From: an uncultured Azospirillum sp.
GTDB lineage: Bacteria > Pseudomonadota > Alphaproteobacteria > RF32 > CAG-239
Reading direction: 5' to 3'
Assembly: GCA_947383875.1 (NCBI GenBank)
Contig: CANDEX010000077.1
Span: forward strand, 1-7,530
DNA: 7,530 nt
The translations under genes were made by a program, and so were the position numbers. Below are positions 7,511 to 7,530 of the stretch, one piece after another. Position 1 is the first letter of the stretch. Every line of letters starts with the position of its first letter. A model generated the notes under the pieces. The model worked only from the letters and a program-made list of their open reading frames with translations. It was not told the origin of the DNA and did not search any database.

Positions 7511-7518
7511 AACCTCAT

Positions 7519-7530
7519 GTCATCACGAGG
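7519..7530 (+). repeat. Start of a second dispersed-repeat copy, cut by the window edge
   Basis: GTCATCACGAGG matches GTCATCATGAGG at 7241-7252 at 11 of 12 positions in the same orientation. The rest lies outside the window, so its extent cannot be judged. Confidence 0.45.

Overview
The window looks like a chromosomal segment of a Gram-negative bacterium with moderate GC (mid-40s percent by eye). The Tgt protein is of the bacterial, preQ1-using type. Its segments around the nucleophile ([15 protein letters not shown]) and the zinc site resemble alphaproteobacterial enzymes such as that of Zymomonas, so an alphaproteobacterium is my best guess. That placement is an inference from remembered family members, not a search. 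There are no phage genes, transposases, CRISPR arrays, tRNAs or rRNAs.

Layout. Positions 1-3784 hold a tight rightward run of three genes: tgt (its start lies off the left edge), a LOG-family nucleotide phosphoribohydrolase-like protein with a long C-terminal extension (starting 14 bases after tgt), and a one-polypeptide ABC exporter (9 bases further on). The run closes at a strong, symmetrical terminator (3784-3814) that also serves a convergent leftward gene, a small exported or lipoprotein-like protein of unknown function (3821-4258) with its own promoter. Upstream of that gene, also leftward, is a two-gene unit encoding a LemA-family protein and a DUF3137 membrane protein. These two genes overlap by one base (TAATG) and are probably translationally coupled. 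Divergent from lemA, across an AT-rich 113-base gap with inverted repeats, lies a rightward gene for a natural SpmA-SpmB fusion, a membrane protein of the nucleoside-recognition/Gate type.

The last 317 bases (7214-7530) hold no credible protein gene but are not empty. In order they contain a degenerate dispersed-repeat copy, a modest terminator for the SpmAB gene, a good sigma70-type promoter, and about 155 bases that fold into a highly organised RNA. That RNA has a 5' hairpin with a GAGA tetraloop, a long rod of 21 base pairs in three blocks, two internal hairpins and a strong terminator. A second copy of the repeat start runs off the right edge. This putative independent small RNA is the most interesting item here; I could not match it to tmRNA, SRP RNA, RNase P RNA or a tRNA.

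Functionally the window is mixed. It covers tRNA modification (queuosine), a nucleotide-processing-like enzyme next to an exporter, a LemA/DUF3137 envelope pair, and an SpmAB-type membrane protein. Only the first three genes and the lemA/DUF3137 pair look like operons.
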